The position numbers and the translations under genes were made by a program. This document shows, piece after piece, positions 17,658 to 25,984 of a stretch of DNA of 64,000 nt. Each line of letters starts with the position of its first letter. Position 1 is the first letter of the stretch. The stretch spans positions 310,001 through 374,000 of the forward strand of contig CAWEWZ010000007.1 in NCBI GenBank assembly GCA_963812885.1, read 5' to 3'. The notes below the pieces were generated by a model that saw only the letters and a program-made list of their open reading frames with translations, was not told the origin of the DNA and ran no database searches. The stretch comes from Bog-756 sp963812885. Its GTDB lineage: Bacteria > Actinomycetota > Acidimicrobiia > Acidimicrobiales > RAAP-2.

Positions 17658-18164
17658 GTGATCGACGAGGAACTGGTGGCCGAGGCCGTCCACGACACCG
17701 GCGTGCGGCGGCTCCAACACGCCTACGCCGACGTGGTCAACCGGCGGGCGTGGCCCGAACTGTCCGATCTGTTCGATCCCGAGGCGCCCGTGGTCATCGA
17801 TCGCCGGTCCGGTGATCCGCTGCGGCTGACCGGGCCGACCGCGCTGGGCGAATTCATCGGCACGTCCATCGAGCAGTTCGACTTCTTCGAGTTCGTCGTC
17901 CTCAACGCCCACATCGTGTTCCCCGAGGGACCGGCCGCCGGGACCGCGGTGAGCCGGCTGTTCATGTGCGAGATCCGCCATCACCGGGACACGGGTCGTC
18001 AGACCAACGCCTACGGGATCTACCACGACCGGTACCGGTTCGACTCCCGGCGATGGTGGTTCGCCGAACGGAGATACCACTCACTGGCCAGGCACGGCCG
18101 GGAGCTCGACACCTTCCCGTTCCCCGACCACCCAGGCGTCGAGGTTCCGCGGCTCGGACACTGA
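17658..18164 (+). CDS. SnoaL/NTF2-like protein
   Basis: About 168 residues with the NTF2-like fold: an N-terminal helix (VIDEELVAEAVHDTGVRRLQHAYADVVNRR), WPELSDLFDPEAPVVIDR, then beta strands FEFVVLNAHIVF, AVSRLFMCEIRHH and NAYGIYHDRYRFDSRRWWFAERRYHSLAR. The last stretch resembles proteins grouped with ring-hydroxylating-enzyme small subunits, but no large subunit is near. The start is set by the -10 box just upstream; an in-frame GTG at 17640 is the alternative. No reaction can be assigned. Confidence 0.72.
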   Translation: MIDEELVAEAVHDTGVRRLQHAYADVVNRRAWPELSDLFDPEAPVVIDRRSGDPLRLTGPTALGEFIGTSIEQFDFFEFVVLNAHIVFPEGPAAGTAVSRLFMCEIRHHRDTGRQTNAYGIYHDRYRFDSRRWWFAERRYHSLARHGRELDTFPFPDHPGVEVPRLGH

Positions 18165-18246
18165 TCGAGGTGAGATGAGCGCCCGGACGGGGGCGGGCCA
18201 GGCGGCATCGTCGACTGCCGTCCCCGGGCATGGCAGCATCGTGGTC

Positions 18247-18727
18247 ATGGCCCTGCTGGTCGTTCGCCACGCGAACGCGGGAAGACGGAGCGCGTACAAA
18301 GGTGACGACCACCTCCGTCCGCTGTCCCCGCGGGGCCGCGCCCGCGCTCAGGAGCTCGTGCCGCTCCTGTCCCCGCTACCGCCCGCAGAGGATCCTGAGC
18401 AGTCCCTATGTGCGGTGCTGCGAGACGGTGCAACCCCTGGCCGAGGCCCTCGGTGTCCCGGTGGAGTCGGTCGACGAACTGGCCGAGGCCAACGGGGATG
18501 TCGCCGTGCGGCTGATGCGCCGGATGGCCGGTGAGTCGGCCGTGCTCTGCACCCACGGGGACGTGGCCACCGCCATGCTCGACGCCCTGATCATCGATGC
18601 GGGTCCATCGGGGCGTACCGTCCCCAAGCTCCAGAAGGGGGAGGTGTGGGTGGTCAACTCGACCGGTTCGACGCTGGCCGTCGTCGAACACCTCCGACGC
18701 CCCAGCGGGAGGTCCCACACCCCATAG
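18247..18727 (+). CDS. SixA-like histidine phosphatase (one frameshift)
   Basis: About 159 residues of the histidine phosphatase superfamily. It starts MALLVVRHANAG, where the His of RHA is the phospho-accepting residue, then DDHLRPLSPRGRARAQEL, ILSSPYVRCCETVQPLAEALG, and the second catalytic His in VLCTHGDVATAML. The frame breaks at about 18381-18390; one base less joins LLSPLRPQRILSSPY. Members dephosphorylate phosphohistidine proteins or small phosphates. It ends just before murL but has no evident link to it. Confidence 0.82.
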
Positions 18728-18759
18728 CCGGTGTCGCCGGTGGAATTGCCGTGGACCAC

Positions 18760-18765
18760 TACGCT
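18760..18765 (+). promoter_or_regulatory. -10 box, leaderless promoter of murL-murD2
   Basis: TACGCT followed by nine bases and ATG 18775; no ribosome site lies between. Confidence 0.5.
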
Positions 18766-18774
18766 GTGGGCGAA

Positions 18775-20151
18775 ATGAGCGACCCCAAACGGTTCGACCC
18801 GGCGTCCGTCGGCCTCTTCCGGGTGGCGGATCGGTCATTCGACCGGGACTCGAGGACGCTCTCGCTCCGGTACTCGTTCGACGGCTCTCCCCATGACGAC
18901 CACCGGTTCGTCGAGACGATCACCTTCGAGACCCCGCCCACCACCGAGGTCCCGCCCGCGGCCCCGCCCGGTATGGAGCGGGCCATGGTGCACCTGCACA
19001 TCGCCGCCGGGACCAGCTACTACAAGGCGGCGGCACCGCCGGTGGTCAACGTCGACGACGAGCCACTCGATCCCGCCGAGGTGGCATTCCACCACCTCCT
19101 CTACGACCAGGGACTGCGCGAGTTCGCGGTGGGCAACGGCCTCCCCGTACCCCGACCAGTGGTCATCCGGCCGGGAGTCCTCGGCGACCGCCCGGCGGCA
19201 CCGGGCCGCTTCGAACGGGCCGGAGGCATCGTGGTGCCCATCGGCGGCGGGAAGGACTCGATGGTCCTGATCGAGGCGCTCAAGCCGATGAACCCCCGCC
19301 TGTTCGCCGTCAACCCCCATCCCCTGGTCGTCGAATTGGCCCAGCAGGCCGGCCTCGAACTGCTCGTGGTGCGCCGTCAGCTCTCCCCGCATCTCGACGA
19401 GCTCAACCGGTCCGGGGCGCTCAACGGGCATGTGCCCATCACCGCCATCATCTCGCTGATCGCGGTGGTCGGCAGCTTCGTGTACGGATACGACACCATC
19501 GTGATGGCCGTCGAGCGATCGGCCAGCGAGGAGACGGTGGTGGTCGACGGGGTCCCGGTCAACCACCAGTACTCCAAGAGCCTCGAGTTCGAGCTGGCCA
19601 TACGCGACCTGATCTCGAGCTTCATCGACCCCGGGCTCGTCTACGGGTCGGCCCTGCGCCCTTACTCAGAGTTGGCCATCGGCCGGGCCTTTGCCCGGAT
19701 GACCGGCTATCACGCCACGTTCTGCAGCTGCAACACGGTGTACCGGCAGGGGGACGGTGCCGGGGACGGCTGGTGCGGTCAGTGCCCGAAGTGCCGGTTC
19801 GTCGGCCTGATGCTGGCCCCGTTCGTCGAACCGGGCGCCCTGACCGCCATCATCGGCCGCGACATGTTCGCCGACCCCGATCAGGTCCCCGGGTTCGCCG
19901 CCCTCATGAGCCGCGACGGCAAGCCCTTCGAATGCGTGGGCGAACGGCTCGAGTCGGCCGTTGCCCTCCGGGTCCTCTCCGAGTTGCCCCGGTGGGAGGA
20001 CAAGGCCGTGGTGAGCGCGCTGGCCGAGACGGCGGGGACCGTGGTGTCGGACGCCGACGTCACGACCCTTCTGAGCCCGCAGCCGGAACTGGCCTTCCCC
20101 GAGCCCGGCATCGCCGCCGCCGTGGACCGGGTGCTGCGGGAGGTGCGGTGA
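18775..20151 (+). CDS. murL: UDP-MurNAc-L-Ala-L-Glu epimerase MurL
   Basis: A 458-residue protein matching MurL, which turns the terminal L-Glu of UDP-MurNAc-L-Ala-L-Glu into D-Glu in an ATP-dependent reaction. This replaces glutamate racemase in making peptidoglycan. The key stretch is GGIVVPIGGGKDSMVLIEAL, a PP-loop ATP site at about residues 155-175. LFAVNPHPLVVELA, NHQYSKSLEFELAIRDLI and a Cys-rich segment (FCSCNTVYRQ ... WCGQCPKCRFVGLMLAPF) are typical. The start follows a -10 box. It overlaps murD2 by GTGA, so the two enzymes of the pathway are made together. Confidence 0.9.
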   Translation: MSDPKRFDPASVGLFRVADRSFDRDSRTLSLRYSFDGSPHDDHRFVETITFETPPTTEVPPAAPPGMERAMVHLHIAAGTSYYKAAAPPVVNVDDEPLDPAEVAFHHLLYDQGLREFAVGNGLPVPRPVVIRPGVLGDRPAAPGRFERAGGIVVPIGGGKDSMVLIEALKPMNPRLFAVNPHPLVVELAQQAGLELLVVRRQLSPHLDELNRSGALNGHVPITAIISLIAVVGSFVYGYDTIVMAVERSASEETVVVDGVPVNHQYSKSLEFELAIRDLISSFIDPGLVYGSALRPYSELAIGRAFARMTGYHATFCSCNTVYRQGDGAGDGWCGQCPKCRFVGLMLAPFVEPGALTAIIGRDMFADPDQVPGFAALMSRDGKPFECVGERLESAVALRVLSELPRWEDKAVVSALAETAGTVVSDADVTTLLSPQPELAFPEPGIAAAVDRVLREVR

Positions 20152-21596
20152 ACCTGGCCCAGCTGTGTGCCTCGAGAGTGGCGCTGTGGGGGATGGGGAG
20201 TGAAGGCGTGGCCATGGCCCGGTTGCTGGCCGAACGCGGTGTCGTCCCCCTTCTGGTCGACGACCGCGCCGAGCAGGCCCACCTCCGGATCGGCTCGGTC
20301 GCCGGTCAGCCGGTGATCCGCCCCGACCAGGTGGTGTGGAGGGACGTCGACGTGGTGGTCCGCGCCCCCGGCGTGAGCCGCTACCGCCCCGAGCTGGCCG
20401 CCGCCGAGCGGGAGGGGGTGTCGGTCACCACGGCCATGGCCCTGTGGCTCGAGGATTTCGCCGACGCTCCGGTGGTGGCGGTCACCGGCACCAAGGGCAA
20501 GAGCACGACGGCCGCCCTGACCTCGGCCATCCTGGGCCACGAGGGGCTCGAGGTGGCCCTCATCGGGAACATCGGCGTGCCGGTCACCGAGATGTACGAC
20601 CGGCCGCCGGCTGACGCCTACGTCGTCGAGATCTCCTCCTACCAGGCGGTCGACGCCACCGTCACCCCGGGTGTGTGCGTGCTGACCAGCCTGGCTCCCG
20701 ACCACCTCGACTGGCACGGGGGCGTGGAGTCCTACTACCGGGACAAGCTCCATCTCATCGAGGCCGGTCCGCCCGGCGCCCTGGCCGTCAGCGCGGCGAG
20801 CGATGAGGCGCTGCGCCGAACCGAGGCGCACCCCGACCGCATCCTGTTCGGGCCGGCCGGCCGGGTGCAGGCCACCCCGTCGGGCGCCCTGGTGGTGGAC
20901 GGCGAGCCGTGGGGGCCTCTCCCCGCCCTGCGGGTGCCGGGCCGGCACAATGTCTGGAACCTGTGCGGCGCCATCGCCGGGGCGCTGCTGCTCCTCGGCC
21001 GGAGCCCGTCCATGCCGGCCATCCGGGCGGCGGCGGAAGGATTCGAAGGGCTGCCGTCGCGGTGTCGGACCGTCGGGGAACGCGGGGGGTTGACCTTCGT
21101 CGACGATGCCCTGGCCTCCAATCCGTTTGCCACGGTGTCGTCCCTCGACGCCTTCCCCGGTCGCGAGCTCACCGTCATCCTCGGGGGTGCCGACCGGGGT
21201 GTGGACACCGCCGGACTGGTGGAGGCGTTGGCGGCCCGACGACCGGTCTCCCGGGTCGTCCTGCTGCCGCCCGACGCCGGGCGGTTGGCCGACTCCCTGG
21301 CCGCAAGGTCGGGCGGACCGGGAGAGGCACCGACCGTCGAGCTGGCCCGAGACCTCGAGGACGCCGTTCGTCTGGCCGTGGCGGCGACCCCGGCCGGCGG
21401 GGTGGTCCTCTTCTCCCCGGCGGCGCCCACCCCGGACGGCGAAGGGGACTTCGCCGTCCGGAGTCGCCGATTCGTGCAGGCGACCGGGGTAGGCGGATCA
21501 CCGGGCCGTCACCCCGACCTTGACACCACCGGTGGTGGGGACAACGGTGGAGGTCCGACCAGGAGGCCGCATGACCCAGATCACCATCATCGATGA
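20148..21596 (+). CDS. murD2: UDP-MurNAc-L-alanine:L-glutamate ligase MurD2
   Basis: About 450-480 residues, a Mur ligase that adds L-Glu (not D-Glu) to UDP-MurNAc-L-Ala, giving MurL its substrate. Seen are an N-terminal Rossmann part (VALWGMGSEGVAMARLLAERG), the ATP loop VVAVTGTKGKSTTAAL, VVEISSYQA, TSLAPDHLDWHGGVESYYRDKLHLI, and the C-terminal domain with FVDDALASNPFATVSSLDAF and LGGADRGVD. Most homologues end soon after FVQATG. Here the frame runs on about 35 residues over the next gene; one extra G at 21488-21491 would explain this, as removing it makes a stop at once. Confidence 0.88.
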   Translation: MNLAQLCASRVALWGMGSEGVAMARLLAERGVVPLLVDDRAEQAHLRIGSVAGQPVIRPDQVVWRDVDVVVRAPGVSRYRPELAAAEREGVSVTTAMALWLEDFADAPVVAVTGTKGKSTTAALTSAILGHEGLEVALIGNIGVPVTEMYDRPPADAYVVEISSYQAVDATVTPGVCVLTSLAPDHLDWHGGVESYYRDKLHLIEAGPPGALAVSAASDEALRRTEAHPDRILFGPAGRVQATPSGALVVDGEPWGPLPALRVPGRHNVWNLCGAIAGALLLLGRSPSMPAIRAAAEGFEGLPSRCRTVGERGGLTFVDDALASNPFATVSSLDAFPGRELTVILGGADRGVDTAGLVEALAARRPVSRVVLLPPDAGRLADSLAARSGGPGEAPTVELARDLEDAVRLAVAATPAGGVVLFSPAAPTPDGEGDFAVRSRRFVQATGVGGSPGRHPDLDTTGGGDNGGGPTRRPHDPDHHHR

Positions 21597-22629
21597 CCAG
21601 GTGCGGCACGTCGACGCCCGCCCGGACCGGGTCCGGAATACGTTCCTGATCGAACCCGGGATGCTGCCCGAGGCCCTCGGTTGGGAGCTCAAGGCCTCCG
21701 GACTGTGCCGCGGCACCACCTGCGTCCCGGTGCCCGACATGGACGGGCTACGGGTCGACGGGCAGCTCGACATCGTCGCCGTGGCCCGGGCCCTCGGCCT
21801 CGCCGCCGCCGTCGACGTGGATGCCCGACTGGTGGCCGTCTCACTGCCCTCCGAGCTGCGCCGCCAGGCCCTGGTCGACCTGCACGCCCCCGGTTTCGTC
21901 CTTCCCGATCTGGACGAGAATGTCCACACGCTCGACGAGTGGCTCGGGAAGAAGAAGCTCCTGGTCGCCTTCTCGAGCTGGTGCGGGTGCCGCTACGACC
22001 TGCCAGGCTGGCAGTCGCTCCACGACGAGCTGAGCTCCGAGGGCTTCACGGTCATCGCGGTGGCCATCGACCAGGCGGCCGACGACGTGCGACCGTTCAC
22101 CGACGGCATCACCATGCCCGTCCTCTACGATCCCCATCACCTCCTCACCGAGCTCTACGCCGTCTCCAACGTGCCCACCGTGGTCTGGATCGATGAGCAG
22201 AACCGCATCGCCCGTCCCAACGGAAGTGCCTTCGGCACCGATCTGTTCACCGACTTCACCGGGGTCGAGTCCGGTCCCCACCTGGACGAGGTGCGTCGGT
22301 GGGTGCGGGAAGGGATCGTGCCCGTCGACCGGGACGAGGCCCGACAGGCGGTGGGCGACCTGTCCGCCGACGAGGTGTCGGCCCGACTGCACTTCCGGGT
22401 GGCCGCCGAGGCCCACCGCCGGGGCGAGGAGGCTGTCACCCGGCGTCACGTGTCCATCGCATCGGCGTTGGCCCCCGACGATCTCACCATCTGGCGGGCG
22501 GGCATGCCGCTGGTGGGCGAGGACCCGTTCGGTGACGACTTCCTGGCCCGGTACGAGGAGTGGAAACAGCGGGGCATGCCCTACCACGGGCTGCCGGCGG
22601 TGGGCGGGGCCGAGCCGGTGGCCCGATGA
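21571..22629 (+). CDS. Cytosolic thioredoxin-fold (redoxin/TlpA-like) protein
   Basis: A 352-residue protein. Residues 1-105 form an unassigned N-terminal domain (LIEPGMLPEALGWELK, GTTCVPVPDMDGLRVDGQLDIVAVARALG). Residues 105-260 are a thioredoxin fold with DLHAPGFVLPDLDENVHTLDEW, LLVAFSSWCGCRYDLPGWQ, VIAVAIDQAADDV and YAVSNVPTVVWIDE. The active site reads WCGCR, that is Cys-Gly-Cys in place of Cys-x-x-Cys. The last 90 residues are helical. AGGAGG supports ATG 21571. No signal peptide, so it is likely a cytosolic reductase or peroxidase. It follows murD2 closely, but a functional link is not evident. Confidence 0.75.
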   Translation: MTQITIIDDQVRHVDARPDRVRNTFLIEPGMLPEALGWELKASGLCRGTTCVPVPDMDGLRVDGQLDIVAVARALGLAAAVDVDARLVAVSLPSELRRQALVDLHAPGFVLPDLDENVHTLDEWLGKKKLLVAFSSWCGCRYDLPGWQSLHDELSSEGFTVIAVAIDQAADDVRPFTDGITMPVLYDPHHLLTELYAVSNVPTVVWIDEQNRIARPNGSAFGTDLFTDFTGVESGPHLDEVRRWVREGIVPVDRDEARQAVGDLSADEVSARLHFRVAAEAHRRGEEAVTRRHVSIASALAPDDLTIWRAGMPLVGEDPFGDDFLARYEEWKQRGMPYHGLPAVGGAEPVAR

Positions 22630-22671
22630 GCTGAGGGCCGGTCGGGCGGGGCGTACCCGGATGCGGTTGGC

Positions 22672-22677
22672 TACGTT
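22672..22677 (+). promoter_or_regulatory. -10 box, leaderless promoter
   Basis: TACGTT followed by six bases and ATG 22684; no ribosome site precedes the ATG. Confidence 0.55.
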
Positions 22678-22683
22678 GGGCCG

Positions 22684-23484
22684 ATGATCCGCTACGACGT
22701 GGGAGAAGACAGTGTCGCCCGCCTGGTCCTCGACCGTCCCGAGGCCAAGAATGCCCTGACCCCGGAGATGCGCGACGAGATCGTGGCCCGGGTCCGTCAG
22801 GCCCGGGCCGACCGGGAGGTCCGCGCCCTGTTGATCACCGGGGTCGGTGACGCCTTCTGTGCCGGCATGGATCTGCGCCATTCGACGGTGGCCGGCTCCG
22901 GAGGGGCCGGGTTCAACCCCCGCGACACCAGCGAGGCGTTGCGCAACGGCGTGCAGGCCTTCATCCGCGAGCTCTGGGAGCTGGACAAGCCCACCGTCGC
23001 CGCCGTCAACGGGACGGCGGTGGGGCCCGGGGCCCACCTGGCCCTGGCCTGTGACTTCGTCATGGTCCACGAACAGACCCGCTTCGTGTGGTCCTTCGCC
23101 CGATGGGGGCTGGTGGTCGACGCCGGCGGCGCCTATCTGCTGCCCCGCCTGGTCGGGCTGGGTCGGGCCAAGGCCATGGTCATGCTGGGCGAGGGGGCCA
23201 GGGGCGAGGAGGCGGTCACCCTCGGGCTGGCCTACCGCTGCCTCCCCTCGGCCGAGGACCTCGACCACGAGGCCTCGGCGCTGGCGGCCCGGCTGGCGGC
23301 CGGGCCGATCCGTTCGATGGGGCTGTCCAAGCAACTCCTCAACGCCACCTTCGAGACCGATCTCCCCGCCTCCCTCGACCGGGAGGCGCAGGCCCAGGCC
23401 ATGGCGGCGGTGTCGGCGGAGATGGCCGAGGGCATGGCCGCCTTCTCCGAGAAGCGAGCCCCCGACTTCCGTGCCTTGCCATGA
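22684..23484 (+). CDS. Enoyl-CoA hydratase/isomerase family protein
   Basis: A 266-residue crotonase-fold enzyme acting on CoA esters, most likely hydrating a double bond in beta-oxidation. Seen are VARLVLDRPEAKNALTPEM, the oxyanion-hole stretches LLITGVGDAFCAGMDLR and AAVNGTAVGPGAHLALACDFVMV, and FAWGLV-like sequence with RWGLVVDAGGAYLLPRLVG. In the second catalytic position Asp is found (VVDAGGAYLL) instead of the usual Glu pair, so isomerase or other crotonase chemistry is possible. It opens the catabolic region and lies 129 bases before a P450 gene. Confidence 0.85.
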   Translation: MIRYDVGEDSVARLVLDRPEAKNALTPEMRDEIVARVRQARADREVRALLITGVGDAFCAGMDLRHSTVAGSGGAGFNPRDTSEALRNGVQAFIRELWELDKPTVAAVNGTAVGPGAHLALACDFVMVHEQTRFVWSFARWGLVVDAGGAYLLPRLVGLGRAKAMVMLGEGARGEEAVTLGLAYRCLPSAEDLDHEASALAARLAAGPIRSMGLSKQLLNATFETDLPASLDREAQAQAMAAVSAEMAEGMAAFSEKRAPDFRALP

Positions 23485-23613
23485 ACGGACCACACCGACC
23501 GCCCCGGCCGGGCGCGGCGCCCCGGTCCACGCGTTAACCTTCTGCTGAAAAGCCGATTCTCACGACGTTCCGGGCTGGACCGGAGCAGGTGAGCCCGAGT
23601 GGGAGGGGCGTCG

Positions 23614-24788
23614 ATGGACACCGAAAATCTTGCCGATGGCTTCATGGACGAGGGCATCGCCGCCAATCCCCAACCCTTCTACCGTCAGGCCCGGGAGGCC
23701 GGCGCCGTGGTGGCGGGTCCGTTCGGCCCCCAGGTCGTGCGACGGGGCGCGGTCGAGTACGCCCTGACCCACCCGGAGGAATTCTCGTCGGGGATGGAAG
23801 CGGTCGACCTCGGCCAGTCGGTGCCGCTCATCCCGCTGCAGGTGGACCCACCCGACCATCGCAAGTACCGCCGTCTCCTCGATCCGATCTTCGCCCCCCG
23901 CCGGATGAACCTGCTCGAGCCGGAGATCACCCGGTTGGTCAACGAGCTCATCGACGGTTTCATCGACCAAGGCCAGTGCGAGTTCGCCTCCGACTTCGCG
24001 GTGCCGCTGCCCTCCTCGGTGTTCCTGGCCCTGGTCGGTCTGCCCCTCTCCGATCTCGACTCGTTCCTCGAGATGAAGGACGGCATCCTGCGGCCGGTGG
24101 GCAACGATCTCGACGAGATCCAGGCCAGCCAGAAAGTCGCCGCCGGGCGGATCGAGGACTACTTCGCCGACGCGGTGAAGGACCGCAAGGCGAACCCCGC
24201 GTGACGACATCCTGAGCCTCTTCATCGGGGCCGAGGTCGACTCCCAGCGGTTGACCGACGACGAGATCCTCGGCATCTGCTTCCTGTTCATCCTGGCCGG
24301 CCTGGACACGGTCACCGATTCGCTGGAGTGCTTCGTCGCCCGCCTGGCCCAGAATCCGGCCGAGCGTCGCCAGCTGGTGGACGATCCGGACATCATCCCG
24401 TCGGCGGTCGAGGAGCTGCTGCGCTGGGAGACGCCGGTGACCACGGTGGCCCGGGTGGCCACCAAGGACGTGGAGCTGGGTGGGTGCCCGATCCGCGCCG
24501 GCGACAACGTCGGGATCGTCATCGGATCGGCCAACACCGACGAGGAGGCGGTGCCCGGTTCCGACCAGGTGGACCTGAGCCCGGAGCGAGAACCGGCATC
24601 TGGCCTTCGGGGGCGGCGTCCACCGCTGCCTGGGGTCCCACCTGGCCCGGCTCGAGCTGCGCATCGCCTTGCGCGAATGGCATCGCCGGATACCCGAGTA
24701 CTCGATCGTGCCGGGTGCCGAGCTCAACTACATGATGGGGCTCCGCCAGATCGACTCCCTCCCGTTGATCCTCGGCGAGCGGCCATGA
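23614..24788 (+). CDS. Cytochrome P450 (two frameshifts)
   Basis: About 390 residues, a bacterial soluble P450 that hydroxylates a hydrophobic substrate. Seen are DPPDHRKYRRLLDPIFAPRRM in the C-helix region, the I-helix LAGLDTVTDS with acidic and Thr residues for oxygen activation, VEELLRWETPV, and the heme loop FGGGVHRCLG with the Cys ligand. Frame breaks lie at CCCC 24195-24198 (one base less gives NPRDDILSLF) and at CCC 24580-24582 (one base less gives SRSENRHLAFGGG). GGGAGGGG precedes ATG 23614. The stop overlaps the next ATG. The only ferredoxin in the window lies near 50.6 kb. Confidence 0.88.
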
Positions 24789-25975
24789 GCGGCCCGTCGA
24801 CGGTGACGGCGGCGTCGGGATGTCGACGACGGCTCGAGGCGCTGACCGTGCAATTCGGCCTGACCGACGACCAGCAGCTGTTCCGCGAGACCACGATCAA
24901 GTTCCTCGAGGACACCTGTCCGCTGGACGCCGTCCGCCGCATCGCCAAGGACGAGCCGGGGGGCTTCGACCGCGACTGGTGGCGGCGGGGGGCCGAGCTC
25001 GGCTGGACGTCGATGCTGGTGTCGGAGGACCACGGGGGCGGTTCCGTCTCCGGCCGGCCCCTCGGCGATCTGGTGTTGGTGGCCGAGGAGATGGGGCGGC
25101 TCGTCACACCGGGACCGCTCATCCCCACCAACGTGGTGGCCGGCGCCCTGTCCCGGGCGGGGTCTCCCGCCCAACACAAGCACCTGGCCGGTCTGCTCGG
25201 CGGGGAGACGGTGGCCACCTGGTGCCCGGACGGGGTGTCCATGGGGGCGGCGCCTCCGCCCGACCGGCTCCGCGCCGTGTCCCGGGGCGACGGCTTCGTC
25301 CTCGACGGCACCACCCAGCCGGTGGAGGCCGCCGGCGAGGCGGATCTGTTCGTGGTGACCGCCCGGTCGGACCGCGGGCTGGCCCAGTTCGTGGTCCCTT
25401 CGGGGGCCGCCGGGGTGTCGACGACGCCGGCCGACAGCGTCGACCTGGTCCGGCGGTTCGCCTGCCTGCGGTTCGACCAGGTGGAGCTGGCCGCCGACGC
25501 CGTGCTCGGTGAACCCGGATCGGTGGAGGCCGACATCGAGCGCCAGCTCGAGGACGCGGTCGTCCTCCAGTGCGCCGAGATGGCCGGTGCTGTGGCCCGG
25601 GTCCTCGAGTTCACTCTCGAGTACGCCCAGGACCGGTTCTCGTTCGGCCGGCCGTTGGCGTCGTACCAGGCCCTCAAGCACCGGTTCGCCGACATGAAGC
25701 TGTGGCTGGAGGCGTCACACGCCAGTGCCGATGCCGCGGCCAGGGCGGTGGACTCGGGATCGGAGAGCGCCGCCGAGCTGGTCAGCGTGGCCAAGTCCTA
25801 CATCGGCGACCATGCCCCGTTCATCCTGTCCGAGTGCGTGCAGCTCCACGGGGGCATCGGGGTCACCTGGGACCACGATCTCCATCTCTATCTCCGGCGG
25901 GTGGTCCAGGACCAGGCCCAGTTCGGGACCCCGCGCGACCACCGGGAGCGTGTGGCGGCGGCGGTCGGGATCTGA
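24785..25975 (+). CDS. Acyl-CoA dehydrogenase, 'A-type' partner subunit
   Basis: About 396 residues of acyl-CoA dehydrogenase fold. Seen are LTDDQQLFRETTIKFLEDTCP, LGWTSMLVSEDHGGGS, EEMGRLVTPGPLIPTNVVAGAL, YAQDRFSFGRPLASYQALKHRFADMKL and VQLHGGIGVTWDHDLHLYLRR. The middle barrel lacks the usual FxSEPxAGSD flavin motif, as in partner subunits of steroid-type heterotetramers. The next gene has that motif, so the two probably form one alpha2beta2 enzyme. ATG 24785 overlaps the P450 stop; GTG 24848, giving VQFGLTDDQ, may be the true start. Confidence 0.85.
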   Translation: MSGPSTVTAASGCRRRLEALTVQFGLTDDQQLFRETTIKFLEDTCPLDAVRRIAKDEPGGFDRDWWRRGAELGWTSMLVSEDHGGGSVSGRPLGDLVLVAEEMGRLVTPGPLIPTNVVAGALSRAGSPAQHKHLAGLLGGETVATWCPDGVSMGAAPPPDRLRAVSRGDGFVLDGTTQPVEAAGEADLFVVTARSDRGLAQFVVPSGAAGVSTTPADSVDLVRRFACLRFDQVELAADAVLGEPGSVEADIERQLEDAVVLQCAEMAGAVARVLEFTLEYAQDRFSFGRPLASYQALKHRFADMKLWLEASHASADAAARAVDSGSESAAELVSVAKSYIGDHAPFILSECVQLHGGIGVTWDHDLHLYLRRVVQDQAQFGTPRDHRERVAAAVGI

Positions 25976-25984
25976 GGAGGAACG

